A stretch of 6,345 bases of DNA from an uncultured Collinsella sp. (GCA_905197385.1 CAJJYO010000097.1:1-6345); one strand, 5' to 3'; counted from the first letter of the stretch, positions 1 to 5,697 are shown. A program made the numbers and translations. Notes: generated from the sequence alone by a model not told the origin.

Positions 1-608
1 CGGCGCTTGAGGATCATGGCAAGAATGTCCGTGCCACCCGTCGAGGCGCCGATGTCAAAGACAATAGCGCTGCCAAGCGCCGGCAAGATGACGGCAAAGC
101 ACAGGTCGAGCCACATATCACCCGTCAGAGAGACATCGGTCGGAATAAAGAGCTCAAACAGCGAAACATAGGCGGACAGCGCAAACGAGGCGAAGACGCT
201 CCACAGGATTGCCTTGCGCTCCAAAAAGATAAAGCCCAAAACGACGAGAACCGCGTTAATAATCCACATAAAGACGCCGACGGGCAGGGTCGGGAACAGC
301 GTGGACAGAATGACCGACACGCCCGAGGTGCCGCCAAAAGCAAAGTGATTAGGGGTTTTAAACGCAACGATGGCGAAGGCCGTAAGAATCAGGCCCAGAT
401 TGAGCTCGGCAAAAAAGCGCGGGAAGCCCGGCTCCTGGCTGCGCTTTTGACCGGCACGCTCACCGCGTTCGATATCGGTGCGATCAACCACGCGCTCCAT
501 CGGCACCACGGGAGGACGATGCACCTCCTCGGCAGCACGCGATGCCGCCTCTGCCGCGGCGGCCTCAATCGCCCATGCCTTGCTTTCTGTTTCGTGCTCG
601 TCAGCCAT
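1..608 (-). CDS. YitT-family (DUF161) membrane protein, N-terminal part, runs off left edge
   Basis: The minus-strand frame is open from an ATG at 608 to the window edge (202 codons, no stop reached), so the C-terminus is missing. Residues 1-62 are a hydrophilic, Ala/Glu/Arg-rich leader. Membrane segments follow at roughly 66-83, 92-105, 109-128, 134-151 and 166-184. Family hallmarks are PNHFAFGGTSGVSVIL (86-101) and the Gly-rich GASTGGTDILAMILKR (187-202), which match the YitT pattern of a first 'GG.SG...IL' and a second 'GAS.GGTD.LA.I' motif. Members are integral membrane proteins of uncertain function, and the usual C-terminal DUF2179 domain would lie outside the window. The start is supported by GAGGGG (622-617), 8 nt upstream of the ATG. 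The leader is longer than in typical members. The gene follows the Asp23 operon but is separated from it by about 208 nt containing a terminator-like hairpin, so it probably has its own promoter. Confidence 0.88.
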   Translation of the reverse strand, partial: MADEHETESKAWAIEAAAAEAASRAAEEVHRPPVVPMERVVDRTDIERGERAGQKRSQEPGFPRFFAELNLGLILTAFAIVAFKTPNHFAFGGTSGVSVILSTLFPTLPVGVFMWIINAVLVVLGFIFLERKAILWSVFASFALSAYVSLFELFIPTDVSLTGDMWLDLCFAVILPALGSAIVFDIGASTGGTDILAMILKR

Positions 609-651
609 TACGGCAACCCCTCGTTAACAATTTGGAAACAATGCGCCCATT

Positions 652-679
652 AGGGTAACGCGGAACGCGACGATTGCAA
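652..679 (-). promoter_or_regulatory. Possible promoter of the yitT-like gene
   Basis: On the minus strand TTGCAA (679-674) is separated by 16 nt from TACCCT (657-652), about 43 nt before the start codon. The -35 matches the sigma-70 consensus at 4 of 6 positions and the -10 at only about half, so this is a weak candidate. It is placed here because the upstream hairpins probably stop transcription from asp23. Confidence 0.25.
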
Positions 680-698
680 CCCCTAGTTAGACGAGCGG

Positions 699-720
699 TA
701 TGCCCACATCGGGGGGCATA
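699..720. repeat. Short perfect inverted repeat upstream of the yitT-like gene
   Basis: TATGCCC (699-705) and GGGCATA (714-720) form a perfect 7-bp inverted repeat around an 8-nt spacer. It lies between the terminator-like hairpin of the asp23 operon and the putative promoter of the yitT-like gene. It could be an operator half-site pair or an extra RNA hairpin; nothing in the sequence decides which. Confidence 0.4.
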
Positions 721-725
721 CAAAT

Positions 726-763
726 AACGGCCGGCCACGCTTTTGCTTGCGCGGTCGGCCGTT
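726..763 (-). terminator. Terminator-like hairpin after the asp23 operon
   Basis: Arms 726-740 and 749-763 pair over 15 positions around an 8-nt loop (741-748). There are 8 strong outer pairs, one A·C mismatch and one G·U wobble in the minus-strand RNA. The outer stem is AACGGCCG/CGGCCGTT. The minus-strand tail after the stem is ATTTGTATG, only moderately T-rich, so this may be a weak intrinsic terminator. It sits 54 nt beyond the asp23 stop codon and is the best candidate for ending that operon. Confidence 0.55.
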
Positions 764-781
764 TAACGTTTTCGCAGATAA

Positions 782-818
782 AACCTGCCAAAACAAACCT
801 GTCCCTTTTTGGAAGGTT
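782..818 (-). repeat. GGGACAGG-loop hairpin, copy 1 (3' end of asp23)
   Basis: Arms 782-794 and 806-818 pair at 11 of 13 positions, with mismatches at 787/813 and 794/806, around the 11-nt loop 795-805. The loop reads GGGACAGGTTT on the minus strand. The outermost pairs include two bases of the asp23 stop codon (817-819), so the element begins inside the stop. The loop matches two other elements in this window (3400-3426 and 5655-5689) in the same orientation, while the stem sequence is unrelated. No U-tract follows. Confidence 0.75.
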
Positions 819-1332
819 ACTCGCGCTGGCTGGTGCGGTGCTCGTACTCCTCGGGGGTGATGACGTCCTCGATGCGCAGGTTGACGCCCGCCACCTCAAG
901 GCCGGTCATCGCGGCAAGGCGCTCGGTGACACGCGCCTTGACATCGTCGAAGATCGCGGGCGCATAGGCGCCGTACTCGATAATGACGGAGATGTTGACG
1001 ACCACGCGATTGTCATCGGTGACCTCGACCGTCACGCCCTTGGTCAGATTCTCGGCACCAAACTGCTCCTGCACAAAGTGCATGAGGTTACCCTTCATGC
1101 CCAAAACGTGCGGAACCTCGCGGGTGGCCATGGCAACGATCTTCTCGATCACACCGTTGGAATAGGTCAGCGAGTCCTCGGACTCGTCCGCTTCCTCGTC
1201 ATCCTCATCCACATCGGACTCGGCCTCGACGAGCGCCTCATCCTCGAGCGTTACGTCCTCGGCCTCGGCGGTGACGGTCTCGTCTGCCTCGAGCTCGGTA
1301 TCGGCCACATCGACCTTCGTATTAAAAGCCAT
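817..1332 (-). CDS. Asp23/Gls24 family envelope stress protein
   Basis: This 171-residue protein has two parts. Residues 1-54 are strongly acidic: 25 Asp/Glu against a single Lys. Residues 55-165 form an Asp23/Gls24 (DUF322) domain, recognised by LTYSNGVIEKIVAMATREVP (55-74), VLGMKG, TKGVTVEV, an IEYG stretch, and MTGLEVAGVNLRIEDVITPE near the C-terminus. In Staphylococcus aureus the homologue is an abundant protein held at the membrane by AmaP and linked to cell-wall stress; that role is known for the family and inferred here. The start is supported by AAGGAGG four bases before the ATG. It is the last gene of the amaP - DUF2273 - asp23 operon, 44 nt after the preceding stop. The acidic leader is unlikely to be membrane-inserted and is longer than in many homologues. 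The name asp23 is a family label, since several paralogues often exist per genome. Confidence 0.93.
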   Translation of the reverse strand: MAFNTKVDVADTELEADETVTAEAEDVTLEDEALVEAESDVDEDDEEADESEDSLTYSNGVIEKIVAMATREVPHVLGMKGNLMHFVQEQFGAENLTKGVTVEVTDDNRVVVNISVIIEYGAYAPAIFDDVKARVTERLAAMTGLEVAGVNLRIEDVITPEEYEHRTSQRE

Positions 1333-1376
1333 GGTTCCTCCTTATGCCTGCCGCGGATGCGACAGTCGAATACATA

Positions 1377-1754
1377 TTAGCGGCCGCTAAACAGACGGCC
1401 GAAGAAGTTGACGATCCCGTTCTCGCCGTCGCGAATTTGGCCGATCACAGCGCCGATCAGCACGAAGAATGCAATGACGAGCGTGTCCCACAGGCCAAGC
1501 GTGAGCACCAGCACGGCGAGGATAAAGCCAGCGACGGCACCGAGCGTGGTGTTGGGATGACGCACAGCATAGCTCCAGATGGCAGCGCCCGTACCCTTGA
1601 TGAGACCCATAGCCTCGTCAAAATCCGCGGCTGCCGCATCTTGCAACTCGGTTGCCTCTGCTTTGGAATCAACAGGTTCGCTCGCCGGCGTGGCGCTCTG
1701 GTCAATCGTCAGGCGCGGCGTACGAGCAGTCTTATCTTGATTGGTATCACTCAC
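1377..1754 (-). CDS. DUF2273 small membrane protein of the Asp23 operon
   Basis: This 125-residue protein starts at a GTG codon (1754-1752) that overlaps the end of amaP by 8 nt, in a different frame. GGAGG six bases upstream fixes this start, and the overlap suggests translational coupling. Residues 1-55 are hydrophilic and acid-rich (many Ala, Asp, Glu). Residues 56-110 carry two membrane segments, about 68-87 and 89-106, in the pattern HPNTTLGAVAGFILAVLVLT then LGLWDTLVIAFFVLIGAVIG. An IRDGENGIVNFFGRLF tail follows. That arrangement matches DUF2273, the small membrane protein commonly encoded beside asp23 and amaP. DUF2273 proteins are usually only about 60-80 residues, so the N-terminal half is an added extension. 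The biochemical function is unknown; a membrane partner role for the Asp23 complex is inferred from context. Confidence 0.85.
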   Translation of the reverse strand: MSDTNQDKTARTPRLTIDQSATPASEPVDSKAEATELQDAAAADFDEAMGLIKGTGAAIWSYAVRHPNTTLGAVAGFILAVLVLTLGLWDTLVIAFFVLIGAVIGQIRDGENGIVNFFGRLFSGR

Positions 1755-2292
1755 CGGAAACCTCCACGGTCTGGACGGTAGTCTTGGACGGCAAAAAACG
1801 GACGCGCGCGGTCGTACCCGGCGTGCCGAGCATGGTGTCGCAAGCTTCCTCGATGCGCTGTTGCATCGCGGTAGCCAGAGATGCCACGTCCTTATCGTCA
1901 AGCGCGATAGCCTCGACCTTAAATCGGACGTGCGAATCGTCGGAGCCTTGGACGCGGGCCTCGACATGCTCGACCATCACGCGGTCGTCGCGCTCGGCAG
2001 CAGTGCGAGCGCACGAGGAGAGGGCCGCGAGCGTGACCTCGATATTACGTTCCCCCGCCGGATGCACGCAGGACGGCTCGCGACGAGCAAACATCAGGCG
2101 GAAGAAACCCACGAGCACGCCGAGTGCCACGACACCGCCGCACGCCGTAACAACGATGCGCGGCAGCGGATCGCGCATCAGCAGCATAAAGCGATAGGTA
2201 TATGGTCCCCAAAACTGGCAGACTAACGTGCCCAGCGCCACGACGGCGGCGGCAAGATACACGATCGCCAGGGCACGTTTGAGCACGCGCAT
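1747..2292 (-). CDS. amaP: Alkaline shock response membrane anchor protein AmaP
   Basis: This 181-residue protein has two N-terminal membrane segments, about 7-27 (ALAIVYLAAAVVALGTLVCQ) and 45-67, joined by a short loop that contains RDPLPR. A soluble C-terminal domain (about 82-175) resembles a divergent Asp23-like alpha/beta fold, with IEVTLAALSS, HVRFKVEAIAL and a VRFLPSKTTVQTVEV ending. This is the AmaP architecture: a membrane hairpin that recruits Asp23 to the inner face of the cell membrane. The ATG at 2292 is preceded by AAGGGAG with 6-nt spacing, and it is the first gene of the operon, about 45 nt after a predicted transcription start. The stop codon lies within the start region of the DUF2273 gene. 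Identification rests on architecture plus position rather than on one diagnostic motif. Confidence 0.85.
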   Translation of the reverse strand: MRVLKRALAIVYLAAAVVALGTLVCQFWGPYTYRFMLLMRDPLPRIVVTACGGVVALGVLVGFFRLMFARREPSCVHPAGERNIEVTLAALSSCARTAAERDDRVMVEHVEARVQGSDDSHVRFKVEAIALDDKDVASLATAMQQRIEEACDTMLGTPGTTARVRFLPSKTTVQTVEVSGE

Positions 2293-2342
2293 GCGGCGCT
2301 CCCTTCAAATCTTGATCCACAGAATGCAAAACGATTCGTATC

Positions 2343-2348
2343 ATTATA
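2343..2348 (-). promoter_or_regulatory. -10 box (TATAAT) of the amaP-DUF2273-asp23 operon
   Basis: The minus strand carries a perfect TATAAT at 2348-2343, about 50 nt upstream of the amaP ATG, predicting a start near 2336. The 16-18 nt upstream window falls in the terminator stem-loop and holds no good -35 (best near TGAGGC). It may therefore need an activator or an alternative sigma factor, or it may be a chance product of the U-tract. Confidence 0.5.
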
Positions 2349-2389
2349 AAAGAGCCGGGTCCGGTGCCTCATGCACGCGGATCCGGCTC
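2348..2389 (-). terminator. Intrinsic terminator of yebC
   Basis: Left arm 2352-2367 and right arm 2373-2389 form a long G+C-rich stem around a 5-nt loop (2368-2372), with one mismatch (2359/2382) and one bulged base (2377). On the minus strand the stem ends in GGCTC followed directly by TTTTATAAT, a short U-tract. It lies about 70 nt after the yebC stop and ahead of the amaP start, so it should separate the two units. Confidence 0.8.
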
Positions 2390-2435
2390 ATCTATTCCAC
2401 GAGGCTTGCATGCTCGCTTCATTATGCCCAGATAT

Positions 2436-2453
2436 GCACGGCTCAATCCGTGC
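2436..2453 (-). repeat. Small hairpin directly after yebC
   Basis: GCACGG (2436-2441) and CCGTGC (2448-2453) form a perfect 6-bp stem with a 6-nt loop, starting 5 nt after the yebC stop codon. No U-tract follows on the minus strand, so it is more likely a 3'-UTR structure that protects RNA ends than a terminator; the true terminator lies further downstream. Confidence 0.45.
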
Positions 2454-2458
2454 GGGCG

Positions 2459-3265
2459 CTACTCCTCCTCGAGGGCAGCGATGACCTCGTCGGTCATGTC
2501 CATGGTGCTGTAGACGTCCTGGACGTCGTCGAGCTCCTCAAGACGGTCGATGAGGCGCTGAACCTTCTTGGCGTCGGTACCAGAAACCTCGGTCGGGGTG
2601 GTCGGGACCATGGTAGTCTCAGAGCCCTTGACCTGGATGCCCTGCTCCTCGAGTGCCTTGGAAACAGCCATGACGTCGTTGGCAGCGGTCCAGACGATCC
2701 ACTCCTCGCCGGCGTCCTCGTAGTCCTCGCCACCGGCCTCGGCGATCGCCATCATAAACTCATCCTCGTCACCGGCAGCACCGTTGGCGATCATGGTCTC
2801 CTTCTTGGCGTTCTCGTCCAGGACCTCCTTGGCAACGACGATCTGGCCCTTGCGCTCAAACTGGAAGGCGACGGAACCGGAGGTGCCCAGGTTGCCACCA
2901 GCGTGGGAGAAGGCGGAACGGACGTCGGCAGCGGTGCGGTTGCGGTTGTCGGTCAGGCAGTCGACGTAGACGGCGACACCGGCGGGACCGTAGCCCTCGT
3001 ACACGATGTTCTCGTAGACGGCGGCATCGGCACCCGAACCAAAGGCCTTGTCGATAGCAGACTTGATCTTGTCCTTAGGCATGGACTGAGCCTTGGCCTT
3101 GGCGACGGCAGCGGCAAGGCTGGCGTTGTTCTCGGGCAGCGGGTCGCCGCCGAGACGGGCAGCAACGGTGATGTTGCGGCTCAGCTTGGAGAAGAGGGCG
3201 GAACGCTTGGCGTCCTGCGCGCCCTTACGATGCTTGGTTGTGGCCCACTTAGAGTGTCCGGACAT
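2459..3265 (-). CDS. yebC: YebC/PmpR/TACO1 family regulatory protein
   Basis: This 268-residue protein has a near-canonical family N-terminus: MSGHSKWATTKHRKGAQDAK (1-20), then LFSKLSRNITVAARLGGDP. Further signatures are YEGYGPAGVAVYVDCLTDNR (89-108), the following NRTAADVRSAF, GGNLGTSGSVAFQFERKG (123-140), and a C-terminal TMVPTTPTEV...LIDRLEELDDVQDVY. The family is cytoplasmic. Members were described as transcriptional regulators, and more recently as ribosome-associated factors that relieve translation pausing; the role here is inferred. Compared with E. coli YebC (about 246 residues), roughly 17-20 extra residues are present near 146-165 (VLDENAKKETMIANG region). The start has AGGAG 7-8 nt upstream. 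There is a 165-nt gap to the upstream gene with an A+T-rich patch at 3315-3340 that may hold its promoter, though no clear -35/-10 pair is visible. It ends with its own terminator and so is probably monocistronic. Confidence 0.96.
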   Translation of the reverse strand: MSGHSKWATTKHRKGAQDAKRSALFSKLSRNITVAARLGGDPLPENNASLAAAVAKAKAQSMPKDKIKSAIDKAFGSGADAAVYENIVYEGYGPAGVAVYVDCLTDNRNRTAADVRSAFSHAGGNLGTSGSVAFQFERKGQIVVAKEVLDENAKKETMIANGAAGDEDEFMMAIAEAGGEDYEDAGEEWIVWTAANDVMAVSKALEEQGIQVKGSETTMVPTTPTEVSGTDAKKVQRLIDRLEELDDVQDVYSTMDMTDEVIAALEEE

Positions 3266-3396
3266 ACGTGTCTCCTATCGGTTTCGACCTAAAGCCCAGC
3301 GCAGATGCTCGGGCAATATAAACAAACGTCGTTATGATATACCTACTGGCCTGCGAGATAAACCCCAAAATGAAGGCGTCGTGATGATGCAGCCCC

Positions 3397-3429
3397 TTAG
3401 TGCAAAGTAACCTGTCCCCTTTGCACCAA
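3397..3429 (-). repeat. GGGACAGG-loop hairpin, copy 2 (after the DUF6020-like gene)
   Basis: GTGCAAAG (3400-3407) and CTTTGCAC (3419-3426) form a perfect 8-bp stem. One mismatch (3399/3427) and two more pairs (3397-3398 with 3428-3429) lie outside it. The 11-nt loop 3408-3418 reads GGGACAGGTTA on the minus strand. It begins 4 nt after the stop codon of the upstream gene. No U-tract follows. It shares the loop and orientation of the copies at 782-818 and 5655-5689. Confidence 0.85.
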
Positions 3430-3430
3430 A

Positions 3431-5614
3431 TTAGGACCAGAGGAGGTCGCTGCGGGTGATGGTGGCGCCGATGGCAAAGGGCATGCAAGCGATGACCGGA
3501 TACAGGTAGCGCATGTAGGTCGAGCCGTTGCAGGGACCGATCAGGCACACGGCGAGCACGCCCAGCAGCGGCACCCAAATGGCCAGCCCACGCCACGAAT
3601 GACGACGTAGCAGATAGACCACCACGGCGATCATGATCCACACATAGGTGGCCGAGCTCATGGTGAGCGAGATAAACGGGACGCGTTGTACTGCCACGCG
3701 ATACAGGTTGATCAGGTGGTCGCACCAGCGCACAACCTTGCTATCGACCGGATGGAAGTCGAAGTACTTGAGGTTATCTGGCTTCGCCATGATCTCGGCA
3801 CTGCGCGCCGTGCTGTAGACCCACGCATCGCGAGCGCTCGGATAGAAGTACCCGTAGTAGTTATTGACGAGCGCCGAGATATAGCACTCGGGGTCCTTTT
3901 TGAACATCTGGGCCCACACCTTAAAATAGGCCTTGATGTCCTCCTGCGAGGCGTACTCGTTAAAGCAATTTTTGACGGCGTCCGACTTATCCGGGTTGTA
4001 ACGGCGGCCCAGGTTCTCGTACTTGAGCACACGGTCGATCACGGCACGCTCTTCGTCGGTCACCGAACCGTCGCAAGGAGCCTCCACGATGGTGCCGTCC
4101 TCCTTAACCGTGGGGTTGACGCCCGAGTTGAGGCCGTCGTGCTTTTGGACAAAACGAGCCGTCTGCTGGAACGGAATCGAGAGGATTTCGCGCTTGGAGC
4201 CCGGCGTGATATCGTGCGCCGGCATAAAGACCTTGGTGAAGTACATATTAGAGGCAAGGCAGAGCGCAAGCACCGCAAGAACTCCCACCCAGCGGAAACG
4301 CGGGGTGGCGCCCGAAGGCGCAGCACCAGCCTGCTTGGCTGCACGACGAGCCACATGCACGTCCCATGCGCAAAGCGCCGCCGCGATTACGCATGCCGCC
4401 AGGGGAAACACCAGGCCGCCGTTACGCAGAAACGTGGAGCCCATGGCGCCCAGAGCAAGCAGCAGCCAGTCGTGGCGCGCAAAGAGCACGGGGGCTTTCT
4501 CGCCCGTTCGCTCGACATTGGCATCACGACGGGGCAAGCCACATGCCACGAGCTTGACGGTCTGTACCAGCAGCACCAAGAACGCGTCGGCAAAGAGCAC
4601 GTCTTTGGTGAGCAACGCCGCGTAGTTAGAGAACATCGGCATAAACACAAAGAACAGCAGGATTACGCCGCGGACCGGCAGGCTCACGCCCAGCTTGCGC
4701 AGCGACGAGATGGAATAGGCCATGCAGGCGGCCGTAATGACGAACTGAGCGCAGGTGTAGATGGCAAGACCTGCGTTGGCGCTGTTGAACAGTGAAAGCC
4801 CCAGCTGGACGCACGAACCGATGATAGCCGTATGCACCACGGGGTGATGTCCGTTGAGCAGCACATTGGGATTGAGCAGACGCAGGTAGTCACTCGTGCC
4901 GTTGGGGTAGTTGAACCACTGGCGAATCTGCGCACCCGTATCTCCCATAAAAAGGCCGGGCAGCGAAGCGATGAGCGTGGGCGCCCAGGCGACCATAAGC
5001 ACCAGGAAGGGCCCGGCAAAGGGATGGACCGAGAGCACGGCGTGAGCCACACGCCATACGCGGCCAAAGTGCGCTTCAGAAAACGGAATGCGCCGAGAGC
5101 TCAGCCAATCTAGACACTCAAAAGCCAGATAGAAGGCAACGACCGCCAAGAGCATCCAGCCCGCACCGCCTATCCAGGCACAGATAATGCGGGCCTTGTC
5201 GCCGAGCACGATCTCGGCCGAATCGGTGAGGTCGTAGCTGCGGCCAAACACCATGCAGACGGCAAAGAACAGCGACGGAAGGATCACCGAGGGACGCCAG
5301 GCGTCGCCGCGGCCAAAGAATACGTAGCGAAACGGCAGCGTGAGCAGGCAGGCAAGCGCAAGCAGCATGACCGCGTCGGTATGGCCGGCAAACGAGAGGA
5401 GCACCTCGTAGCACACGTACAGCATGCCCGAGGCTTTGGGGTCAATTGCCAAGACTGCGTTGCTCGACACCGGGGCGGGATCGATGGAAAACGCCGTGGT
5501 CGCCAACAGCGCGAGCAAAAATGCGATGAGCGTCTGCTTGGCGGGGTAGCGCTTAAACCAGACGATGCGGGCAGCGTCGCGCGCAGCCGTTGTGGAGAGG
5601 TCGGAATCCTTCAC
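3431..5614 (-). CDS. Large polytopic membrane protein, DUF6020-like, probable GT-C type glycosyltransferase
   Basis: This 727-residue protein has a short cytoplasmic start (1-26) and about 13-16 membrane segments, for example 27-45, 80-100, 108-124, 143-166, 199-222, 258-276, 281-304, 313-334, 338-358, 382-420, 441-459, 648-669, 676-693 and 703-720. A large soluble loop (about 461-645), probably extracytoplasmic, has four Cys (514, 550, 577, 631). Conserved-looking polar motifs sit in or near loops: GDTGAQ (224-229), GHHPVVHT (255-262), TKDVLF (336-341), FLRNGG (395-400), SIPFQQTAR (479-487) and MRYLYP (701-706). An acidic residue in the first large loop plus a later HHP is typical of GT-C transferases that use polyprenyl-phosphate sugars, and the set resembles DUF6020 proteins. 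Substrate and activity are unknown. The start is GTG at 5614; an in-frame TAG six codons upstream leaves no alternative upstream start. The ribosome-binding site is weak (AAAGG about 10 nt away). It follows lgt after 83 nt. Confidence 0.85.
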   Translation of the reverse strand: MKDSDLSTTAARDAARIVWFKRYPAKQTLIAFLLALLATTAFSIDPAPVSSNAVLAIDPKASGMLYVCYEVLLSFAGHTDAVMLLALACLLTLPFRYVFFGRGDAWRPSVILPSLFFAVCMVFGRSYDLTDSAEIVLGDKARIICAWIGGAGWMLLAVVAFYLAFECLDWLSSRRIPFSEAHFGRVWRVAHAVLSVHPFAGPFLVLMVAWAPTLIASLPGLFMGDTGAQIRQWFNYPNGTSDYLRLLNPNVLLNGHHPVVHTAIIGSCVQLGLSLFNSANAGLAIYTCAQFVITAACMAYSISSLRKLGVSLPVRGVILLFFVFMPMFSNYAALLTKDVLFADAFLVLLVQTVKLVACGLPRRDANVERTGEKAPVLFARHDWLLLALGAMGSTFLRNGGLVFPLAACVIAAALCAWDVHVARRAAKQAGAAPSGATPRFRWVGVLAVLALCLASNMYFTKVFMPAHDITPGSKREILSIPFQQTARFVQKHDGLNSGVNPTVKEDGTIVEAPCDGSVTDEERAVIDRVLKYENLGRRYNPDKSDAVKNCFNEYASQEDIKAYFKVWAQMFKKDPECYISALVNNYYGYFYPSARDAWVYSTARSAEIMAKPDNLKYFDFHPVDSKVVRWCDHLINLYRVAVQRVPFISLTMSSATYVWIMIAVVVYLLRRHSWRGLAIWVPLLGVLAVCLIGPCNGSTYMRYLYPVIACMPFAIGATITRSDLLWS

Positions 5615-5654
5615 AGTCCGAAAGCCTTTCTAGAAACCTATCAAACTCGGCAAG

Positions 5655-5689
5655 ACCACCACAAAGGTGCCTGTCCCCTTTGTGGTGGT
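5655..5689 (-). repeat. GGGACAGG-loop hairpin, copy 3 (after lgt)
   Basis: ACCACCACAAAG (5655-5666) and CTTTGTGGTGGT (5678-5689) form a perfect 12-bp stem around an 11-nt loop (5667-5677) that reads GGGACAGGCAC on the minus strand. It starts 8 nt after the lgt stop codon and lies in the 83-nt gap before the DUF6020-like gene. The base run after the stem on the minus strand is CTTGCCGAG, not a U-tract, so simple intrinsic termination is unlikely. This is the strongest of the three copies. Confidence 0.9.
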
Positions 5690-5697
5690 TTTGGTGG

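Noticed and set aside
700..1380. 226-codon open frame on the plus strand opposite asp23
   Set aside because: It is antisense to an intact Asp23 domain with a perfect ribosome-binding site. The His/Asp/Gly/Leu-rich product has no recognisable fold.
1377..1967. Longer 196-codon version of the DUF2273 gene starting inside amaP
   Set aside because: The added N-terminal 71 residues are Arg/Ser/Pro-rich out-of-frame amaP sequence. The GTG at 1754 has GGAGG six bases upstream and gives a protein matching the family.
2228..3292. 354-codon open frame on the plus strand opposite yebC and the start of amaP
   Set aside because: It is antisense to a clearly conserved yebC gene. Its product is a low-complexity Gly/Leu/Val/Asp-rich string with no family motif, as expected from the complement of a G+C-rich gene.
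3315..3345. Promoter for yebC in the A+T-rich patch (TATATT, TTTATA, TATCAT on the minus strand)
   Set aside because: Several -10-like strings occur but none has a credible -35 at 16-18 nt, so no single site can be called.
3686..4795. 369-codon open frame on the plus strand opposite the large membrane protein gene
   Set aside because: It is a shadow of the minus-strand gene. The product is rich in His, Arg and Gln with no membrane or domain pattern, and the opposite frame has coherent membrane segments and motifs.
5615..5654. Promoter for the DUF6020-like gene (TTGCCG, 15 nt, TAGAAA on the minus strand)
   Set aside because: Both boxes match at only 4 of 6 positions and the spacing is short. 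Co-transcription with lgt is equally possible.
5655..5689. Reading the GGGACAGG hairpins as ordinary intrinsic terminators
   Set aside because: None is followed by a U-tract on the sense strand, and a fixed loop with variable stems is not a property of intrinsic terminators.
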